A stretch of 21,167 nt of DNA, from the NCBI RefSeq assembly GCF_001039355.2, contig NW_019774091.1, positions 1 through 21,167 of the forward strand, in the 5' to 3' direction. This document shows positions 17,342 to 21,167 of this stretch, one piece after another. The position numbers and the translations under genes are program-made. Each line of letters opens with the position of its first letter. Position 1 is the first letter of the stretch. The DNA comes from Lingula anatina (Eukaryota; Brachiopoda; Lingulata; Lingulida; Lingulidae). The notes beneath the pieces are model-generated. The model ran no database searches. It was not told where the DNA came from and was given only the letters and a program-made list of their open reading frames with translations.

Positions 17342-20300
17342 ATTTCATTAGATTTAGTCTCAATCCAGTCTGATTTTAAAATGTTTTTAAAAAATGCCTA
17401 TCAATTATATTATGAGTAATTCTCCTACCAGATGGACAGACAGACAAGTTGACAGAAGTGTGAGCACTGTCTTCATTACTTGGTTATAAATATTATTTAA
17501 AAAGACAACAAATGGGAAAAAGGGGAAAATGTAGGTAGCAAGCCACTAGACTTCTTGGAAAGTGTACAGTTAGCCTCAACAAACATCATGCAATACTAGT
17601 CAGATTTATTGGGAGACCTGAAAGTCACAATAGATAATGTTAATATTTGGGGGCTTTTGAGTACTATTTTATTAAGGAGATGCAACTGGTATTGCTTGGT
17701 TCATTTTAACGAATTTAGAAGTCTTTCTTCATTTGGGAGATGTTCAAATAGGTTGAGAAAGAGGGAAGGGAAGTCTGTTTATCCTCCTGAGGTCATGGTA
17801 CCTTGTCAGCTAGTATACAAACTTCTATTACTTACAAAAAGGTGAAAAGAAAAAGGCCAAGAACAAGCCATGAATTTGACTTGCCTCTTTTCACCTTGGA
17901 ATATTTAAAGTTCCCATTTCCTACTGATTTGAAGTTGCTCAGTAAGATAAGGAGGTGTGAAGAGTATAGAAAGCAACACTGTGAAATTACTCTCCGCTTT
18001 GATGCTGACAAAATAATGTAACTTTAATTTAGAGAAATTTTAATTTGCATACCACAAGTTTGAGAGTGACAGTGAAGTTGAAATGTTGGGAGGGAAGGTG
18101 GCCGGAAATCATTAATGATTGCCCTGCTACTGCATCAGATTCTCAAAAAATATATAAGAATTATTAGTTTTTTTTGTTTTGTAAATAAGACTAAAATGCT
18201 TTGAAAAATTGCCTAAATTTTGATATATTCACAGAAAATCACAAGGCTAATTACAAACACACTTATGACAATTTAGTTTAGAAATCTGATCTCATTTATG
18301 TGGATTTTAATTTCTTTATAAGGAGGCATTTTGAAATATTTATACAACATTTTATTTATAGAAAACAAAAAGGTAACCAAAGTTTAAACCAATTTCTTGC
18401 TGTTTGTATGGTTTTAACTGCTGTGTTGATAGAATTGGGTTTATTTTTAGTTCAGAGTTTCTCCCCAAATAGCATCACAGAGATGTAAACAAACAAGGTG
18501 TCCTCAGCTAGGGGCGTAATAAATTTATCATACATATAGTCATCATGTACCCGGTAAACCCTGATCAGAAGAAGCAGACGAAACATAATTTGACATTTAT
18601 GTCATTTTGATTGGCATTAGAGAGTACATGTTGTTTTGGGTGTCTCATTTCCTGATTCCTAGCCACGTCCTTAAAGTTTCGTGGCTGATACAGCTGTCAT
18701 TTATTCCTCAGTGGGAAATATATAGTATCGAGGACCAGCAGGGAGTAAACCTGTTTTAATATTTCCAAGAAATACACAAATGGTTGGAATTTTGAATTGC
18801 GTATTGAGGTGAAATAAGTTAAATCTGCCACTTATTGGACCCATTGGTTGCAGACACTTTAGTACAGAGAGGTTAATGGGGAAATATGAGGAAATCTAAT
18901 AATAGATAGAAAAGAGAAACAAACAGCACATTTTGTTATTGTTTTCAAATGCCAACACCACGATACCAGTTAAGAAGTGTGTCTTCATGTTTCAAGATGT
19001 GGACAGTTAAATCTAATTTATCATTTTTCTTTGTGGAGAGTTCTTTTATCTCAAATATACTGAAAAAAACATTTAGTATTTGCTCAGTGTTTTTTTAAAG
19101 TATTCAAAAACCTGTCTTTGCAGAAGAGCGGACATTTTGTTATGGGCCTCAGTGCCACTGCATTGTAAACTGCCCTATTCCATGTAGAGTTTATTGCTGT
19201 GAACATTGGGATATCAACTAGCTCCATCTGTCCATGTCATTGGCTCTGACCAGCACCCTCTCCTGATGTTTTTATTAGTGCAATAACTGACGAGCCATGA
19301 AATCATTTTAGATTAAATGCATGGAAGCTTTGCACACAAACAAGTTATCAGTCAAGTTCTTCAACAGGGCTTTATTAGATTCTTCTGACATTTAATGTCA
19401 TAACTGTTGTATTCTTTTTAATTAAAAAAAAGTTCACTTCAGTTTTAGCACTTATTAGAAAAGAGGGGATTGCTGCCAGTAACACTTGCTTTTTCGAAAT
19501 AATACCTTTGATATCAAGGATTTATCCATTACTCCTGTATGTGTCTTTTTTTTTTCTTTGTAAAATTCACTGTTTTATGATAAGTCACTTGGGGGTAAAT
19601 AATCAAATAAAGGTGATAAAAAAGGCAGACAGAGAAATCCAAGAGGTACCATTTTGTCCTGACATTGTTGATCAAAGTACTTATTATAATAGAAATTCTA
19701 GACACAGATATTGACTTATGGGAACATAGAAATTATATTTTATTGTCAACAGTATGAGATCAGACCCGTCAAGTGGGCAAAACTACTCAACAAAATTAAA
19801 AACCTCAATTATTTTGTATGCTGAGTTATTGTAATGCCCTGTCAATGAATTACAACTCATTATGTTCTCAGTTTTTTTTTTTTTTATGTGTAGTATCTTT
19901 GCTAATAGCCAAGCATTAATATGCCCTGGTTGTTGGAGTGGGAGTAAGGGTCTGTTACAGAAAAGACTCTTGTGCATGGAAATTTGTATTAACTTTTAAA
20001 AGTTTGGTTTACTTTGGCATTTGTTGTGCAATTTTATGAAATATTGTGCCTGTTTTATAACCACAAAGAAGTGGCTAATACATGGTATGATAGAAGTTGA
20101 TTATTATTTAGTAATTTTGAACTTAAAATATTTTATTTGATCTATTTTGAAAGTGTTATTAGGCTGCTGATATCTGTGAATGAACATGATGTTTTCCTTC
20201 GTACTTGTTGACATTGTGTCTAGTGTTAAAATAGGTTTGAAAATTGTGTTTTTAGGGTTTTTTTTTAAGTTGTTGCACATATATACCCATATTGCAGGCA

Positions 20301-21094
20301 AGTTTTCTGCCAGAACCTTCTCTTCTCTAATCGAATATTTCTTAGCGTTTCAACTGAAATAGACTCATGTTCTCTCGTGTACTTTTTTCCAACACACATA
20401 ATATAGAAGTCTGGGTATTGTGGGGGAAAAGTGGCTAAATATAATACCCTTGGCAGTCATGTTAAACTGCATTGGGACCATCACAATACTTGAAGGTGTA
20501 AGCATTGTCTATAATTATACAACGTGGGAAAATACTTGTTGAAATAATAATAGTAAAAGGGAGAAAGTGTAACATGATAACACAAATTGTCAATTCTCCA
20601 CTTTTGCTGTTATGGGTTTTAACATATTTGGTCTTATTACGCATGTCTGATGATGAAAAACGTCATTATAAGACAGGATGGACAGCTATATCCAGGGGTT
20701 CTGCTTGTTTAAATGTGAACAAAACAATATACTTGATTAACTCTGTATTATTTGTTGTGCACGATGTGCAAATAGTGTTTTTTTTCCTTGATTCACTTTT
20801 CATGTATATTTTCCTTCAACCCAGCATTGGTTTTCAAATAAAGCACTGTTGCAGAAATTATATTTACATAATTCTCAAAATGAAATGCATTTATGTGTTG
20901 TTCATGAGGAAGTGGTAATAATACTAGCAGATGAACTTCATCTATACCAACTTACTCATTAAATAGGTGTGTTGTCTTGAACTTGTATAAAGTCAAAGAG
21001 TATGGAATGCAGACAGCAAAATGGGGCAGGGACTAGGTTTTAAAATGTTGCTTGGTTTTACTTGGTATATGTGAAATGGCAGAAGAGGAGAGCA
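17342..21094. other. AT-rich stretch, no recognised gene
   Basis: Contains GACAGACAGACAAG near 17436-17450, an open frame of about 76 codons (17791-18021; KKVKRKRPRTSHEFD...), a cysteine-rich short frame (19099-19221) and a 137-codon hydrophobic frame (20505-20918). None resembles a known family. No sarcoglycan membrane exon was found. Confidence 0.5.
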
Positions 21095-21117
21095 GGGATA
21101 TAAAAGGGGATATAAAA
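21095..21117 (+). repeat. Twin GGGATATAAAA repeat
   Basis: GGGATATAAAA at 21095-21105 and again at 21107-21117, one base apart. It resembles a doubled TATA box, but nothing downstream in the window supports a promoter. Confidence 0.6.
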
Positions 21118-21167
21118 ATTGCTTTGTTTTGTCTCATTTGTGGGTAGGGACATTGCCTGCCCCCCCC

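Noticed and set aside
16974-17351. 125-codon plus-strand frame
   Set aside because: It runs through the 155-bp repeat, the 45-bp duplication and the (TA)n array (IYIYIY), so it is repeat-derived.
17791-18021. Frame of about 76 codons with KKVKRKRPRTSHEFD
   Set aside because: Considered as a sarcoglycan cytoplasmic exon because of the basic stretch, but there is no similarity to the known tails. Several frames of this length are expected by chance here.
20505-20918. 137-codon plus-strand open frame, the longest in the window
   Set aside because: Starts with TTG, is hydrophobic in the way AT-rich DNA produces by chance, has no recognised domain. A frame this long is only mildly unexpected at this base composition and window size.
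1-21167. CRISPR arrays, rRNA or intact tRNA genes, bacterial-type operons
   Set aside because: None seen. Spliced conserved animal genes and the overall composition show nuclear eukaryotic DNA.

Overview
This window looks like nuclear DNA from an AT-rich invertebrate animal. There are no bacterial-style operons. Two intron-bearing genes can be read exon by exon from conserved protein sequence plus GT/AG splice sites, and the rest is AT-rich non-coding DNA with microsatellites, degenerate tandem repeats and one clear miniature inverted-repeat transposon. The species cannot be named. The proteins are animal-like (a Ykt6 SNARE and an alpha/epsilon-type sarcoglycan), and the repeat style is common in marine invertebrates, which is only an inference.

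Layout: 1-662 holds AT-rich flank and a 521-bp MITE with 19-bp perfect terminal inverted repeats and a TTA target duplication. From about 2000 to 6600, on the minus strand, lies a complete YKT6 gene: one non-coding 5' exon and six coding exons encoding 198 residues, ending at the TAA at 2595. From about 6600 to 7344 is a short intergenic and 5' segment that probably acts as a shared, divergent promoter. From 7345 onward, on the plus strand, is the 5' part of an alpha/epsilon-sarcoglycan gene (SGCE-like): one exon with 5' UTR plus the start codon, then five more coding exons. They encode 241 residues covering the signal peptide and most of the extracellular region. The membrane-spanning and cytoplasmic exons could not be found. 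From 10951 to the end (about 10.2 kb) I recognise no conserved coding exon. It contains a possible short alternative last exon, a single-N assembly join flanked by a 37-bp duplication, a two-copy ~155-bp tandem repeat, a 45-bp tandem duplication that hosts a (TA)n expansion, and several unsupported open frames. It is best read as the next sarcoglycan intron or 3' flank.

The two genes have no known shared pathway. YKT6 acts in membrane fusion on the secretory, endosomal and autophagic routes, and sarcoglycan belongs to the dystrophin-associated complex at the plasma membrane. What links them here is only the head-to-head arrangement. I found no convincing evidence for a wholly new biological system. 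The points most worth a second look are the CVIL prenylation box of this Ykt6, the paired loss of two cysteines in the sarcoglycan, the missing sarcoglycan 3' exons, the MITE, and the assembly join at 15552.
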